Assembly: GCA_009786125.1 (NCBI GenBank)
Contig: WQTU01000130.1
Location: 1-41,159, forward strand
Reading direction: 5' to 3'
DNA length: 41,159 bases
Source of the DNA: Spirochaetota bacterium
GTDB lineage: Bacteria > Spirochaetota > Spirochaetia > CADAEX01
Below are positions 16,816 through 25,943 of the stretch, piece after piece. Under the pieces are notes generated by a model. The model ran no database searches. It was not told the origin of the DNA and saw only the letters and a program-made list of their open reading frames with translations. A program made the translations under genes and the position numbers. How positions within the stretch are numbered: the stretch's first letter is position 1; each line of letters opens with the position of its first letter.

Positions 16816-18044
16816 TGAAAAGAGTAGTTATTACAGGCATCGGCGCTGTTTCGCCTTTGGGAAACGATGCAAAAACTTATTGGGAAAACATTAAAGCAGG
16901 CAAGTGCGGAATTGATTTTATTACGAGATTTGATACTTCGGATTTTAAGGTAAAAATCGCTGCCGAGGTGCGCGGATTCGATCCGTTGCTTTATATTGAC
17001 AAAGGCGAAGCGCGCCGCACGGACTTATATACTCAATATGCGATTGCTGCGAGCGCAGAAGCAGTGGCTGACAGCGGACTGGCAGATATAGTAGACCCTG
17101 AAAGATTCGGCGTATACTTTAGCTCCGGCATCGGCGGTCTTAATACTTTTTACGACGAATCTGTAAAAATACATACCGGCGGAGCAAGCAAAGTATCGCC
17201 ATATTTTATCGCGATGATGATTATAAATATCGCTGCGGGCACAATCGCGATCCGGCATAAGGCGCAAGGTCCGTCGCTGCCGGCTGTTACTGCATGTGCT
17301 TCTTCGACTAACTCGATCGGCGAGGCGTTCCGGGCAATTAAGTTTGGTTATGCAGATGCAATTATTGCAGGCGGCAGCGAAGCGACGATTCATCCGCTTC
17401 CGATAGCCGGGTTTACGAACTGCATGGCATTAAGCAAACGAAATCTTCCGAATGAAACCAGCGTGCCGTTCGATAAGCGGCGCGATGGCTTTGTTATGGG
17501 CGAGGGCGGCGGCGTCTTGATACTCGAAGAATATGAACATGCGAAAAAGCGCGGCGCAAAAATTTATGCAGAAATTGCCGGGTACGGAAATACATGCGAC
17601 GCGCACCATGTAACTGCGCCGTCGCCCGACGGAAGCGGCACGGCAAAAGCTATTGCAGACGCAATAAAAGAAGCAGGGATACCAGGCGATAATTTATATA
17701 TTAACGCACACGGGACAAGCACGCCGCTTAACGATAAATCCGAAACCGGCGCCATCAAGCTTGCCCTGGGGGAAAAAGCAAAGACAGCGCTTGTAAGCTC
17801 AACAAAGTCCATGATTGGGCATTGTCTGGGCGCAGCAGGCGTATTGGAAGCTATAACTGTGATTAAAGCTTTGGAAACAGGAGTTGTTCCGCCAACAATT
17901 GGCTATAAAGAACCAGACCCTGAATGTGATTTAGACTATGTGCCGAACAAGGCGAGAGAGCATCAGATAAATGCTGCTATTTCGACATCCCTGGGATTCG
18001 GCGGGCACAATGCTTGCATCGCATTAAAAAAATGGAATGAATAA
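16815..18044 (+). CDS. fabF: 3-oxoacyl-ACP synthase II (FabF)
   Basis: This 409-aa elongating condensing enzyme has the Cys-His-His triad in TACASSTNSIGEA, NAHGTSTPLND and MIGHCLGAAG, plus the C-terminal GFGGHNAC. It performs all elongation condensations and can influence membrane fluidity. It starts on the last base of the fabG stop (TGATG). Confidence 0.96.
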   Translation: MKRVVITGIGAVSPLGNDAKTYWENIKAGKCGIDFITRFDTSDFKVKIAAEVRGFDPLLYIDKGEARRTDLYTQYAIAASAEAVADSGLADIVDPERFGVYFSSGIGGLNTFYDESVKIHTGGASKVSPYFIAMMIINIAAGTIAIRHKAQGPSLPAVTACASSTNSIGEAFRAIKFGYADAIIAGGSEATIHPLPIAGFTNCMALSKRNLPNETSVPFDKRRDGFVMGEGGGVLILEEYEHAKKRGAKIYAEIAGYGNTCDAHHVTAPSPDGSGTAKAIADAIKEAGIPGDNLYINAHGTSTPLNDKSETGAIKLALGEKAKTALVSSTKSMIGHCLGAAGVLEAITVIKALETGVVPPTIGYKEPDPECDLDYVPNKAREHQINAAISTSLGFGGHNACIALKKWNE

Positions 18045-18062
18045 AAAAGGACGTGAAAAATT

Positions 18063-18527
18063 ATGGATGTAAATAATATCAAAACGCTCGCAAAGCTTTT
18101 GGATGAATCGGGATTGTCTGCAATAGAAATAATCGAAGGTAAAACCAAGATTCGGCTGGAACGAAATATCGTTCATAATACAGTTGTGCATCAGGCGCCG
18201 GCTGCGCCCGGAAATTCAGATGCAGGGTTGTCGGCGGCGCAAGCACAAACGCCGGCATCGATTAGTTCCGATAACGCAATCGATTTTAATAATGTTTCTG
18301 AATTTCGTTCGCCGATTATCGGCGTATTTTGCGCTGCGCCAACACCCGGCGCAAAGCCGTTCGTGCAAGTCGGAGATCGCGTTAAAAAAGGCGATGTATT
18401 ATGCATCATCGAAGCGATGAAAGCCCTGAATGAAATTACCTCTGACCGCGACGGTGAAATCGTCGATATTTGTGTGCAGAACGGACAGGTTGTCGAGTAT
18501 TCGCAGGTATTATTTAAAATCTTTTAA
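18063..18527 (+). CDS. accB: Biotin carboxyl carrier protein of acetyl-CoA carboxylase
   Basis: The 154-aa product has an N-terminal segment, an Ala/Pro-rich linker (about residues 42-70) and a C-terminal biotinyl domain with EAMKALNE; biotin would attach at Lys120. It has the thumb-like insert ([17 protein letters not shown]) typical of bacterial AccB. Confidence 0.94.
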   Translation: MDVNNIKTLAKLLDESGLSAIEIIEGKTKIRLERNIVHNTVVHQAPAAPGNSDAGLSAAQAQTPASISSDNAIDFNNVSEFRSPIIGVFCAAPTPGAKPFVQVGDRVKKGDVLCIIEAMKALNEITSDRDGEIVDICVQNGQVVEYSQVLFKIF

Positions 18528-18544
18528 AGAAAAGGGAAAGAGAT

Positions 18545-18940
18545 ATGAATCTGGAAGAAATCAAAAAAATTCTGCCGCACAGAGAACCAATGCTATTGCT
18601 GGATGAAGCATGGGAAGGCGGCGGTGCATACAAAGTTAAAGGCGATGAATTTTTTTTGCAAGGACATTTTCCTGGCAATCCGGTGGTGCCTGGCGTAATT
18701 TTATGCGAGATTATGGCACAGAGCGCTTGCGCTTCTTTGCATGGAAAACTTGATGGAAAAACTCCCTATTTCACAGGGATTGACGGCGTTCGAATTCGCA
18801 ACAAGGTTGTTCCCGGAGATACGTTTAAAACAGAAGTTGTAATAAAAACCCAAAAGGGTCCGTTTTATTTTATCGACGCGAAAGGATTTGTAGATGGCAA
18901 GTTGTGTATCAGCGGCGCACTTTCGTTCGCTGTTGTATAA
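18545..18940 (+). CDS. fabZ: 3-hydroxyacyl-ACP dehydratase (FabZ)
   Basis: This 131-aa hot-dog-fold enzyme has the catalytic His in LQGHFPGNPVVPGV and the acidic residue in LCEIMAQ. It dehydrates 3-hydroxyacyl-ACP. Its place between accB and accC matches Firmicutes operons. The N-terminal ILPHREPMLLLDE is typical of the family. Confidence 0.95.
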   Translation: MNLEEIKKILPHREPMLLLDEAWEGGGAYKVKGDEFFLQGHFPGNPVVPGVILCEIMAQSACASLHGKLDGKTPYFTGIDGVRIRNKVVPGDTFKTEVVIKTQKGPFYFIDAKGFVDGKLCISGALSFAVV

Positions 18941-18953
18941 GGATTAAAAAAAT

Positions 18954-20291
18954 ATGTTTTCAAAAATATTGATTGCAAACCGCGGCGAAATCGCTGTGCG
19001 GATTATTCGTGCGTGTAAAGAAATGGGAATCGCCACTGTTGCTGTTTTTTCGGAAGCTGACCGCAACGCATTGCATGTAAACCTGGCGGACGAAAGCTAT
19101 TGTATTGGAGCTGCGCCTGCTGCAGACAGCTATTTAAACATGTCTGCAATTATTACAGCTGCGGTTAGCTCCGGCGCTTCGGCCATTCATCCTGGGTATG
19201 GCTTCTTGTCCGAAAACACAAAGTTTGCTGCGTTATGCGAAAAATGCAACATAACATTCATTGGTCCGGGGCCGGAAGTTATCGAAATAATGGGCGATAA
19301 GGATTCTGCGCGGCGCACCATGAAAGAAGCCGGCGTTCCGGTTATACCAGGCACCGACATTCTTAAAAACACAGAAGAAGCGCTGGAAGCTGCTCGTGAG
19401 ATTGGGTTTCCGGTATTACTAAAAGCGCGTTCCGGCGGCGGCGGACGGGGCATAAGGCTTGTTGAAAAAGAAGAAGATTTGGAACACGCTTTTAATGTGG
19501 CGAGCGCCGAAGCTATTGCCGCATTTTCCGATGGCGCAATGTATATGGAAAAGTTTTTATATCCTGTTAAGCATGTCGAGGCGCAGGTTTTGTGCGATAA
19601 ATTTGGAAACGCATTGTGTCTGGGAGAGCGCGAGTGTTCGGTTCAGCGAAGGAATCAAAAGCTTATAGAAGAGAGCCCGTCTCCGGCTGTGTCGGAAGAA
19701 CAGCGCAAGCAGATTATCGAAGTGTCAAGAAAAGCTGCGCTTGCTTCCGGGTATGTAAATGCAGGAACAATTGAATTTTTACTTGCGGATGACGGTGAGT
19801 TTTATTTTATGGAAATGAATACGCGGCTCCAGGTTGAGCACGGCGTAACAGAAATGGTTACCGGCATCGATATTGTAAAGTGGCAGATTCGCATTGCTGC
19901 GGGTTTACCGCTTACTTTTAAGCAAGAGGACATTCTTTTAGACGGCAGCGCGATCGAGTGCAGGATAAACGCGGAAAACCCGCGCCAAAATTTCCGCCCT
20001 TCATGCGGGAAAATCGAGCTTTTGCACTTTCCTGCGGGTCCCTGGGTGCGCGTGGACTCAGCTTTATATCAAAATTATATTGTGCCGCCGTTCTACGATT
20101 CGCTGGTGTCGAAAATCCTTGTGTTTGCCAAAACGCGCGAAGAGGCTATCCGAAAAATGCGTGCTGCATTGTGCGAACTTGTTATCGAAGGTATTGACCA
20201 CAACGCAGATTTTCTTTGTGAAGTTATGTCGATGGAAGAATTTGAAAACGGCAGCTATCACGTTGATTTGTTATCTAAAAAAAAGGATTAA
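18954..20291 (+). CDS. accC: Biotin carboxylase subunit of acetyl-CoA carboxylase
   Basis: This 445-aa ATP-grasp enzyme has the N-terminal ILIANRGEIAVRIIRACKE, the glycine-rich SGGGGRGIRLV, the KHVEAQVLCD strand and the EMNTRLQVEHGVTE catalytic segment. It carboxylates the biotin on AccB. Length is normal for the family. Confidence 0.96.
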   Translation: MFSKILIANRGEIAVRIIRACKEMGIATVAVFSEADRNALHVNLADESYCIGAAPAADSYLNMSAIITAAVSSGASAIHPGYGFLSENTKFAALCEKCNITFIGPGPEVIEIMGDKDSARRTMKEAGVPVIPGTDILKNTEEALEAAREIGFPVLLKARSGGGGRGIRLVEKEEDLEHAFNVASAEAIAAFSDGAMYMEKFLYPVKHVEAQVLCDKFGNALCLGERECSVQRRNQKLIEESPSPAVSEEQRKQIIEVSRKAALASGYVNAGTIEFLLADDGEFYFMEMNTRLQVEHGVTEMVTGIDIVKWQIRIAAGLPLTFKQEDILLDGSAIECRINAENPRQNFRPSCGKIELLHFPAGPWVRVDSALYQNYIVPPFYDSLVSKILVFAKTREEAIRKMRAALCELVIEGIDHNADFLCEVMSMEEFENGSYHVDLLSKKKD

Positions 20292-20294
20292 TTT

Positions 20295-21155
20295 ATGGCC
20301 TTCAAGATTTTTAAAAACCCCAACAATGCGCCGGAAATAAAAGGCTCAGAACTGCAAAAACCAAAGCTTCCTGACGGCGAGCTTTGCACTGTTTGCCCTG
20401 CTTGCAAAAAAAGCTTTTTCCACAGTGATTTGGCAGAAAACTGTTTTGTTTGTTTAAAATGCGAACATCATCATCGTCCCGGCGCGCGTGCGCGGATAAA
20501 AATGATAACAGACAAAGGAAGCTTTAAAGAACTCTTTGCGGAGTTCTCGTCGAAAAACATAATCGGGTTTCCGGACTATGGACAAAAGCTAAAAGCAGCG
20601 ATGGAAGCAAGTAACGAAAAAGAAGCTGTGGTTTGCGGCGCTGCGCAGATTAACGGAATCAAAGTAGCTATGTTCGTTATGGACAGCAATTTTATGATGG
20701 GCAGCATGGGCACGGTGGTTGGCGAAAAAATCACGCTGTTGTTCGAGTATGCGCTTAAACAGAAGCTGCCTGTTGTGGGCTTTGCGGTTTCGGGCGGCGC
20801 GAGAATGCAGGAAGGCATTCTCTCTTTGATGCAAATGGCAAAAACAAGCGCTGCAGTCAAGCGCCATTCGGATAAGGGATATTTATATATTGCTGTTTTG
20901 ACCGATCCGACAACAGGCGGCGTTACCGCAAGCTTTGCGATGCAGGGCGATATTATTCTGGCTGAGCCAAAAGCGCTGATTGGCTTTGCCGGACCGCGCG
21001 TAATCGAAGATACAATCCGCCAAAAGCTGCCGCCGGGTTTCCAGACCGCGGAATTTTTGCTGGAAAAAGGTTTTGTGGACAAAATTGTTCCGCGCAAAGA
21101 ACAAAAAGCAGTATTAACAACCATTTTGAAGCTGCACAGGAGGAACGCCGGATGA
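20295..21155 (+). CDS. accD: Acetyl-CoA carboxylase carboxyltransferase beta subunit
   Basis: The 286-aa product has the N-terminal zinc ribbon (CPACKKSFF and CFVCLKCEHH) and the crotonase-like carboxyltransferase core (VSGGARMQEGILSLMQMAK, DPTTGGVTASFA, GFAGPRVIEDT). It transfers carboxyl from biotin to acetyl-CoA together with AccA. It overlaps accA by 4 bp. Confidence 0.96.
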   Translation: MAFKIFKNPNNAPEIKGSELQKPKLPDGELCTVCPACKKSFFHSDLAENCFVCLKCEHHHRPGARARIKMITDKGSFKELFAEFSSKNIIGFPDYGQKLKAAMEASNEKEAVVCGAAQINGIKVAMFVMDSNFMMGSMGTVVGEKITLLFEYALKQKLPVVGFAVSGGARMQEGILSLMQMAKTSAAVKRHSDKGYLYIAVLTDPTTGGVTASFAMQGDIILAEPKALIGFAGPRVIEDTIRQKLPPGFQTAEFLLEKGFVDKIVPRKEQKAVLTTILKLHRRNAG

Positions 21156-21910
21156 ACCCATATGAAAAAGTATTGGCAGCGCGAAAACCTGCGCGGTCGA
21201 CAGGAATGGATTTTATTAAAGCTATTTTTGATGAGTTTATTGAGCTGCACGGCGATCGCAGGTTTTCCGATGACAGCGCGATGGTAACAGGAATCGCTCG
21301 GTTAAACGATATCGCCGTTACTGTAATTGCACAGGAAAAAGGGCGCGATGTAAAAGATAAAGACTACAGGAATTTCGGAAGCTCGCATCCTGAGGGTTAT
21401 CGAAAAGCGCTTCGCCAAATGAAATTGGCTGAAAAATTCCAGCGCCCCATAATCTGCTTTGTGGATACTTCCGGAGCATATTGCGGCATTGGCGCAGAGG
21501 AGCGAGGCCAAGGTCAGGCGATTGCCGAAAATCTTGCAGAGATGTCAAGTTTAAAAACTCCGATTGTTTCGGTTTTGATCGGTGAAGGCGGTTCGGGCGG
21601 CGCGCTCGGAATTGCGCTCGCGGACGAAGTCTGGATGCTCGAAAATTCAGTCTATTCGGTTATTTCGCCCGAAGGCTGCGCGAGTATTCTTTGGAAAGAC
21701 AGCAAAAAAGCCGAGTTGGCAGCAGAAAGCTTAAAGTTAACAGCAAAGGATTTATTAAGCTTTGGCGTGATTGAAAAAATAATTCCGGAAGAAGAAGGTT
21801 TATTTGGAGGATTAAAAAATGATTTGATCGAAGTTATCAAAAAATTGCAGAAATTGTCCGATAAAAAATTGCTGGAGAACCGGTATCAAAAATTTCGAAA
21901 AATCAAGTAG
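21152..21910 (+). CDS. accA: Acetyl-CoA carboxylase carboxyltransferase alpha subunit
   Basis: The product is 252 aa, shorter than the roughly 320-aa proteobacterial form because the N-terminal helical part is reduced. It has DFIKAIFDEFIELHGDR, FVDTSGAYCGIGAEERGQGQ, GEGGSGGALGIALADEV and SPEGCASILWKD. It is the partner of AccD and the last enzyme gene of the fatty-acid operon. Confidence 0.95.
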   Translation: MNPYEKVLAARKPARSTGMDFIKAIFDEFIELHGDRRFSDDSAMVTGIARLNDIAVTVIAQEKGRDVKDKDYRNFGSSHPEGYRKALRQMKLAEKFQRPIICFVDTSGAYCGIGAEERGQGQAIAENLAEMSSLKTPIVSVLIGEGGSGGALGIALADEVWMLENSVYSVISPEGCASILWKDSKKAELAAESLKLTAKDLLSFGVIEKIIPEEEGLFGGLKNDLIEVIKKLQKLSDKKLLENRYQKFRKIK

Positions 21911-21922
21911 GAGAAAGAACGA

Positions 21923-22735
21923 ATGATCACAATTGTCAGCGACAGTTCTGTCGCGTTAACCAAAAAAGCAGCCGAAGATTTAGGGATTCAAATCGTTCCT
22001 ATGACCTATACGCTCGATGGCCGCACGTTTTACGATTATTTTACAGATGTGAGCGAGCCGCTTGAACGTGTGTGCAATTCTCCTTGCACAACCTCCAGGC
22101 CAGTGCCCGCTGCTTATGCAGAGTGCTTTCAAAAGATTATTGCGCAAGGAAACAAGGTATTGTGCCTTACAACTTCATCGCGCCTTTCGGGGTCTTTTTC
22201 AAGCGCTTCTATTGCAGCGAAAACACAGAGCGAACAAAATATCCGCGTTGTCGATACGCGCACAACAGCTGGCGGTATGCGCTTTTTGGTTGAGCGCGCA
22301 AAGGAATTAATTGCACAAAACAAAACACTTGATGAAATTGCAGCAACGCTTGAGAAAGAGCGCGACAATATTATCCTTGCGTTTTCTGTTGAAAATATGG
22401 AGCCATTAAGACGCAGCGGAAGGCTTGGCTTTGTCCGGCAATCAGTTAGTACAATTTTAAATATTCGTCCTATTTTAGAGTGCCGCGACGGAACTTTTAT
22501 CGGCTGCGGATTCATAAGAGGAAAACATCAGCAGGTTGAAAAGCTTTTTGAGTGTATTCCAGCCAATGCCAGAAAAATCGCTGTGCATCATTTAAGGAAC
22601 GAGGACTCCGCAAAAACTCTTGCAGATTTGATTGTGCAAAAATTCCCGGGAATTTTACCCGTGATTTCGCCCATAGGACCTGTGCTTGCGACTCATACAG
22701 GGATTCCAATGATTGCAGTTGTGTGGAGCTTGTAA
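21923..22735 (+). CDS. DegV family fatty-acid-binding protein (FakB-like)
   Basis: The 270-aa product has the DegV hallmarks: N-terminal VSDSSVAL, CTTSRPVPAAY, the TTSSRLSGSFSSA fatty-acid carboxylate site, RRSGRLGFV and a C-terminal HTGIPMIAV. DegV/FakB proteins bind a fatty acid for phosphorylation by FakA, feeding exogenous chains into lipids. No FakA gene is in this window. It lies 12 bp after accA and shares the CGN-rich codon style of the operon, so it probably belongs to it. Confidence 0.88.
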   Translation: MITIVSDSSVALTKKAAEDLGIQIVPMTYTLDGRTFYDYFTDVSEPLERVCNSPCTTSRPVPAAYAECFQKIIAQGNKVLCLTTSSRLSGSFSSASIAAKTQSEQNIRVVDTRTTAGGMRFLVERAKELIAQNKTLDEIAATLEKERDNIILAFSVENMEPLRRSGRLGFVRQSVSTILNIRPILECRDGTFIGCGFIRGKHQQVEKLFECIPANARKIAVHHLRNEDSAKTLADLIVQKFPGILPVISPIGPVLATHTGIPMIAVVWSL

Positions 22736-22761
22736 AATTCCGGGAACAAGCCTTCTGGTAA

Positions 22762-22790
22762 TTGACATTCTTACAACAGTATAAAATAAT
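22762..22790 (+). promoter_or_regulatory. Promoter giving a possibly leaderless pyrG transcript
   Basis: TTGACA (22762-22767) and AATAAT (22785-22790) are separated by 17 bp. The expected transcript start, about 7 bases after the -10, coincides with the pyrG ATG at 22798. No Shine-Dalgarno sequence is present before that ATG. Confidence 0.6.
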
Positions 22791-22797
22791 CAATTAT

Positions 22798-24411
22798 ATG
22801 AGTAAGTATATCTTTGTTACAGGCGGGGTTTGTTCAAGTCTTGGAAAAGGTATAGCAGCGTCTTCGCTCGGCAGTTTACTTGAATGCCGCAAGTTAAAAG
22901 TAAGATTTATCAAGGTCGACCCATATCTTAATGTAGACCCAGGAAGAATGAGTCTGTATCAGCATGGCGAGATTTATGTTACTGCTGATGGTGCAGAAAC
23001 AGATCTTGACCTTGGCAACTACGAAAGGTTTACCAGCACCATGTTAGGCAGGGCAAATTCCGTGACTACAGGGCAGGTTTATCAGGCTGTTATACAAAAA
23101 GAGCTTGAAGGCCGCTATCTTGGAAAAACAGTGCAGGTAATTCCCCATATTACAGATGAAATAAAAAGCAGGATTTTTGCAATAGGAGAATCTCCGGATG
23201 TTGATGTTACAATAGTAGAAATTGGCGGAACAGTCGGGGATATTGAATCTATTCCGTTTATTGAAGCAGCAAGGCAGTTCAGGCACGATATAGGAAGGGA
23301 AAATGTCGCATACGTCCACCTTACCCTTGTGCCGGAAGTAGTAGACGGGGAGCTTAAAACAAAACCTACTCAGCATTCTGTAAAAGCCCTTAGTGAGCTT
23401 GGGATTCAGCCGGATATTCTTCTCTGCCGCGCTCCTGTTGAACTTACAGAAAGTATGAAGAAAAAAATCTCTCTTTTTACAAACGTGGATAATAATGCTG
23501 TAATATCAGCATTTGATATAAAAACAACAATTTATGAAATCCCGCTTGTTTATCACAAGCAGAATCTTGATAAAATTATAATAGAAAAACTTAATATAAA
23601 AAATGCAGATAATATAGATTTAAGCCAGTGGGAAAATGTTATAAACAGTTTTAAGAATGCAACCCAGACAGTAAAAATTGCTCTTGTTGGCAAATATATT
23701 CATTTAAATGATACATATAAGTCAGTTGTAGAAGCTATTTTTCATGCTTCCATAGCGAATAATGTAAAAGTTAATCTGGTAAAAATAGATTCTGAAGAGC
23801 TTGAAAAAGCAGGGTTAGACGAAATTAAAAAGATTTTTGCCAATACATCGGGCATCCTTGTCCCCGGCGGCTCTGGACAAAGAGGTATTGACGGAATGAT
23901 TCAAACCATAAAGTATGTTAGGGAAAATAATATACCTTTTTTTGGAATATGCCTTGGAATGCATATAATGGCAATTGAATATGCAAGAAATGTGCTTGGT
24001 TATGAAAATGCAAACAGCACAGAATTTTCCCATAATACACCATATCCTGTTGTAGGGCTTCTTGAAGAACAGCTTGACACCAAGCTTTACGGAGGAGTAG
24101 TAAAACTTGGAAACAGCGATATAAAACTTGAACAGGGAACAAAAATTTTCGATATATATAAAGAAGAAATAATTACAGAAAGACAAAAAAACAGATATGT
24201 ATTTTCAACTAAATACAAAGATGCTTTTAAAGATGCAGGGCTTATAATCGGCGGATATACTCCTGATCAAGCGCTTGTGGAATCAATTGAGTGGCAAGAT
24301 CATAAATGGGGTATTGGAGTTCAGTTTCATCCGGAATTTAAATCTAAGCCTTTTTCTCCGCATCCGCTTTTTGTACAATTTGTAAAGGCGAGTAAGGAGA
24401 ATGTTAAATAA
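22798..24411 (+). CDS. pyrG: CTP synthase
   Basis: This 537-aa enzyme makes CTP from UTP, ATP and glutamine. The N-terminal synthetase domain has [17 protein letters not shown] and [12 protein letters not shown]. The C-terminal class I glutamine amidotransferase has [13 protein letters not shown], the nucleophile Cys in FFGICLGMH, and the His/Glu pair in [10 protein letters not shown]. The start at MSKYIF matches the family. A TTG at 22762 is in frame but lies inside the promoter. Confidence 0.97.
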   Translation: MSKYIFVTGGVCSSLGKGIAASSLGSLLECRKLKVRFIKVDPYLNVDPGRMSLYQHGEIYVTADGAETDLDLGNYERFTSTMLGRANSVTTGQVYQAVIQKELEGRYLGKTVQVIPHITDEIKSRIFAIGESPDVDVTIVEIGGTVGDIESIPFIEAARQFRHDIGRENVAYVHLTLVPEVVDGELKTKPTQHSVKALSELGIQPDILLCRAPVELTESMKKKISLFTNVDNNAVISAFDIKTTIYEIPLVYHKQNLDKIIIEKLNIKNADNIDLSQWENVINSFKNATQTVKIALVGKYIHLNDTYKSVVEAIFHASIANNVKVNLVKIDSEELEKAGLDEIKKIFANTSGILVPGGSGQRGIDGMIQTIKYVRENNIPFFGICLGMHIMAIEYARNVLGYENANSTEFSHNTPYPVVGLLEEQLDTKLYGGVVKLGNSDIKLEQGTKIFDIYKEEIITERQKNRYVFSTKYKDAFKDAGLIIGGYTPDQALVESIEWQDHKWGIGVQFHPEFKSKPFSPHPLFVQFVKASKENVK

Positions 24412-24566
24412 TTATTGGACGAATAAGCGAGAATCTCCGATAAAACGAGGGTCGCGGGCAAGCGAAAGCTTGCACATGACCGAGTGTAGAGGAGAAAACG
24501 AAGTATCATGCGAAAGCTTGCTTTCGCATGATCGAGCGATGAGGAACAAAAAGGATAATATCCTTT
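24412..24566 (+). repeat. Dispersed repeat family 1 (copy 1) with strong hairpins
   Basis: The unit begins at the pyrG stop codon and contains GTCGCGGGCAAGCGAAAGCT, then CACATGACCGAG. It also holds a perfect 13-bp hairpin (24505-24517 with 24520-24532, two-base loop) and a GAGGAACAAAAAGG end. That end leads into an AAAGGATA-A-TATCCTTT stem (24550-24566), and a T-rich tract follows to about 24582. Related copies lie at 28634-28708 (minus), 35151-35228 (plus) and 34253-34284 (minus, partial). It forms or abuts the pyrG terminator and runs into the 5' end of the next gene. Confidence 0.65.
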
Positions 24567-25144
24567 ATTCCTTTTGTTTTTTTGTACTAATTCGCCGACT
24601 AAGCCGCAGAGCAGCACCTTTGGTTTTTCTTTTCCTGCTGTTTTCCTGCAGTTTTGACTATAGAGCAGCAATGCTTGCAGATGAGATTGGTGCAGGGACG
24701 CCCAATGCAATTATTATTAACCTGGAAGAAACAGTTGTAAGAAGAGGCGTCGTGGCCTATCGCTTAAGAGCAGACAGAGCAGAGGTTTTCGAAAGAGACA
24801 ATCTTACAGTTTTTACAAATATCGGGTTTACTGAATATACCAGAAGAGGCGAAATAGCAACCCAGGGAGAAGTTGGACATGCAAATTTTTTCTCAGATAC
24901 CGAAAACATGGAATTTTATGATTTATTCAGAATCGAATCTTTGCAGCAGGGTTACTTTATTACAGGAGAAACAATTTTTTGGGATGGAAGAAACCGGACT
25001 CTTGCGGCAGATTTCGACCAAAAAGTAACTATAGGAAGAGAAGATGGTTCTTTTATTAGAGGCAGGGGATTTAGTGCCGGAGCTTCGGATAACAGTTTTA
25101 AATTTGAGGGCGGAGTAGAAGGAGTTTTTGTTTCCGAAGATTAG
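24539..25144 (+). CDS. lptC: LptC-like lipoprotein (periplasmic lipopolysaccharide/glycolipid export protein)
   Basis: The product (201 aa from this start) has a positively charged, hydrophobic leader ending in VFLFLLFSC, a plausible lipobox. A beta-rich domain of the LptC/OstA type follows (VAYRLRADRAEVFERDN, GEIATQGEVGHANFFSDTEN). It would bridge the inner-membrane LptBFG transporter and periplasmic LptA. The start is uncertain: the frame extends up to 24401 through the repeat element, and no good ribosome site is visible at either ATG. The order lptC-lptA-lptB supports the call. The substrate in a spirochaete may not be classical LPS. Confidence 0.65.
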   Translation: MRNKKDNILYSFCFFVLIRRLSRRAAPLVFLFLLFSCSFDYRAAMLADEIGAGTPNAIIINLEETVVRRGVVAYRLRADRAEVFERDNLTVFTNIGFTEYTRRGEIATQGEVGHANFFSDTENMEFYDLFRIESLQQGYFITGETIFWDGRNRTLAADFDQKVTIGREDGSFIRGRGFSAGASDNSFKFEGGVEGVFVSED

Positions 25145-25191
25145 GGAAGCACTGATTAAATTTGACTCTAATCAGTGCTTCCACATTTTTT
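25145..25191 (+). terminator. Intrinsic terminator between lptC and lptA
   Basis: A perfect 14-bp stem (25145-25158 with 25169-25182) begins with GGAAGCACTGATTA, and six Ts follow after ACA. It starts at the base after the lptC stop codon. Placement inside an otherwise cotranscribed lpt cassette is unusual. Confidence 0.8.
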
Positions 25192-25298
25192 CTCGTTTTC
25201 TTGCAGAAAACTACGAAAAAAGGATAATAAGGTAAAGTAGCCCCGAACAAGTTCGGGATGCTGCGCAATTTATTCTCGATTGAATAAATCAGCGGGTT
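25186..25298. repeat. Dispersed repeat family 2, copy A (113 bp)
   Basis: This 113-bp unit matches 27250-27362 at 110 of 113 positions in the same orientation. It contains a CCCGAAC-aa-GTTCGGG hairpin and a second small inverted repeat around ATTCTCGATTGAAT. It follows the T-run of the terminator after lptC and ends about 20 bp before lptA. Confidence 0.85.
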
Positions 25299-25319
25299 CC
25301 TTAGGAGAAAAAACCCAAA

Positions 25320-25943
25320 TTGATGAGTAAAAAAACCGTTTTTTTTATTATAGTATTAATAGTTTCGGCAACCTATTGCATGGCAGATACCTTTAGATTT
25401 AGCGCAGATAGTTTTTCGTCAATAATGTCCAGAGGCAGGGAAGTTACAGTGCTTTCCGGAAATGCAAGAATAGTATCGGGCTCTACAATAATATATGCTT
25501 CGAGAATAGAGTTATTCGGAAATAATTACCGCTTTGCAGAATGTACAGGAAATGTGCGGGTTATTGATCATCAAAAAGGGCTCCACATGACGGCAGACAG
25601 ATTGGTTTTTGACAGAATAGAAAATATATTCAGGCTGGAAGGTTCTGTCGTAATGGAAGATTTCAGGAACGAAGTAATTGTAAGAGGAAACTTCCTTGAA
25701 TATTCAGACCAGACAGAATATGTTACTATACAAGTAGGCGTTAGAATATTAAGAGAAGATATGATTTGCCGCTCTGAATTTGCGCTTTTTAACAGAAGAA
25801 CCAATATTCTTCAGCTTTCGGGGCTTCCTTTTGTTTACCGGAGAGGGGACGAGTTCAGGGCGCTAAGGATAACAATAAATCTTGATACAGATGAAATCAC
25901 GCTTGAGGGTCAGGTTTCAGGTTTAATACATAATGAAAACTGA
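25320..25943 (+). CDS. lptA: LptA/OstA-like periplasmic transport protein
   Basis: The 207-aa product has a signal peptide (KKTVFFIIVLIVSATYCMA) and then an OstA/LptA beta-jellyroll domain with repeating strands such as GNARIVSGSTIIYASRIELF and MTADRLVFDRIENIFRLEGS. LptA forms the periplasmic bridge for lipid export to the outer membrane. AGGAG lies 12 bases before the ATG at 25320 and an alternative ATG follows at 25323. It overlaps lptB by 11 bp. Confidence 0.82.
   Translation: MMSKKTVFFIIVLIVSATYCMADTFRFSADSFSSIMSRGREVTVLSGNARIVSGSTIIYASRIELFGNNYRFAECTGNVRVIDHQKGLHMTADRLVFDRIENIFRLEGSVVMEDFRNEVIVRGNFLEYSDQTEYVTIQVGVRILREDMICRSEFALFNRRTNILQLSGLPFVYRRGDEFRALRITINLDTDEITLEGQVSGLIHNEN

Noticed and set aside
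22762-22797. Upstream TTG start for pyrG
   Set aside because: The TTG is part of the TTGACA -35 element, and CTP synthases begin directly at the K-Y-I-F-V-T-G-G strand, so the ATG at 22798 is the better start.
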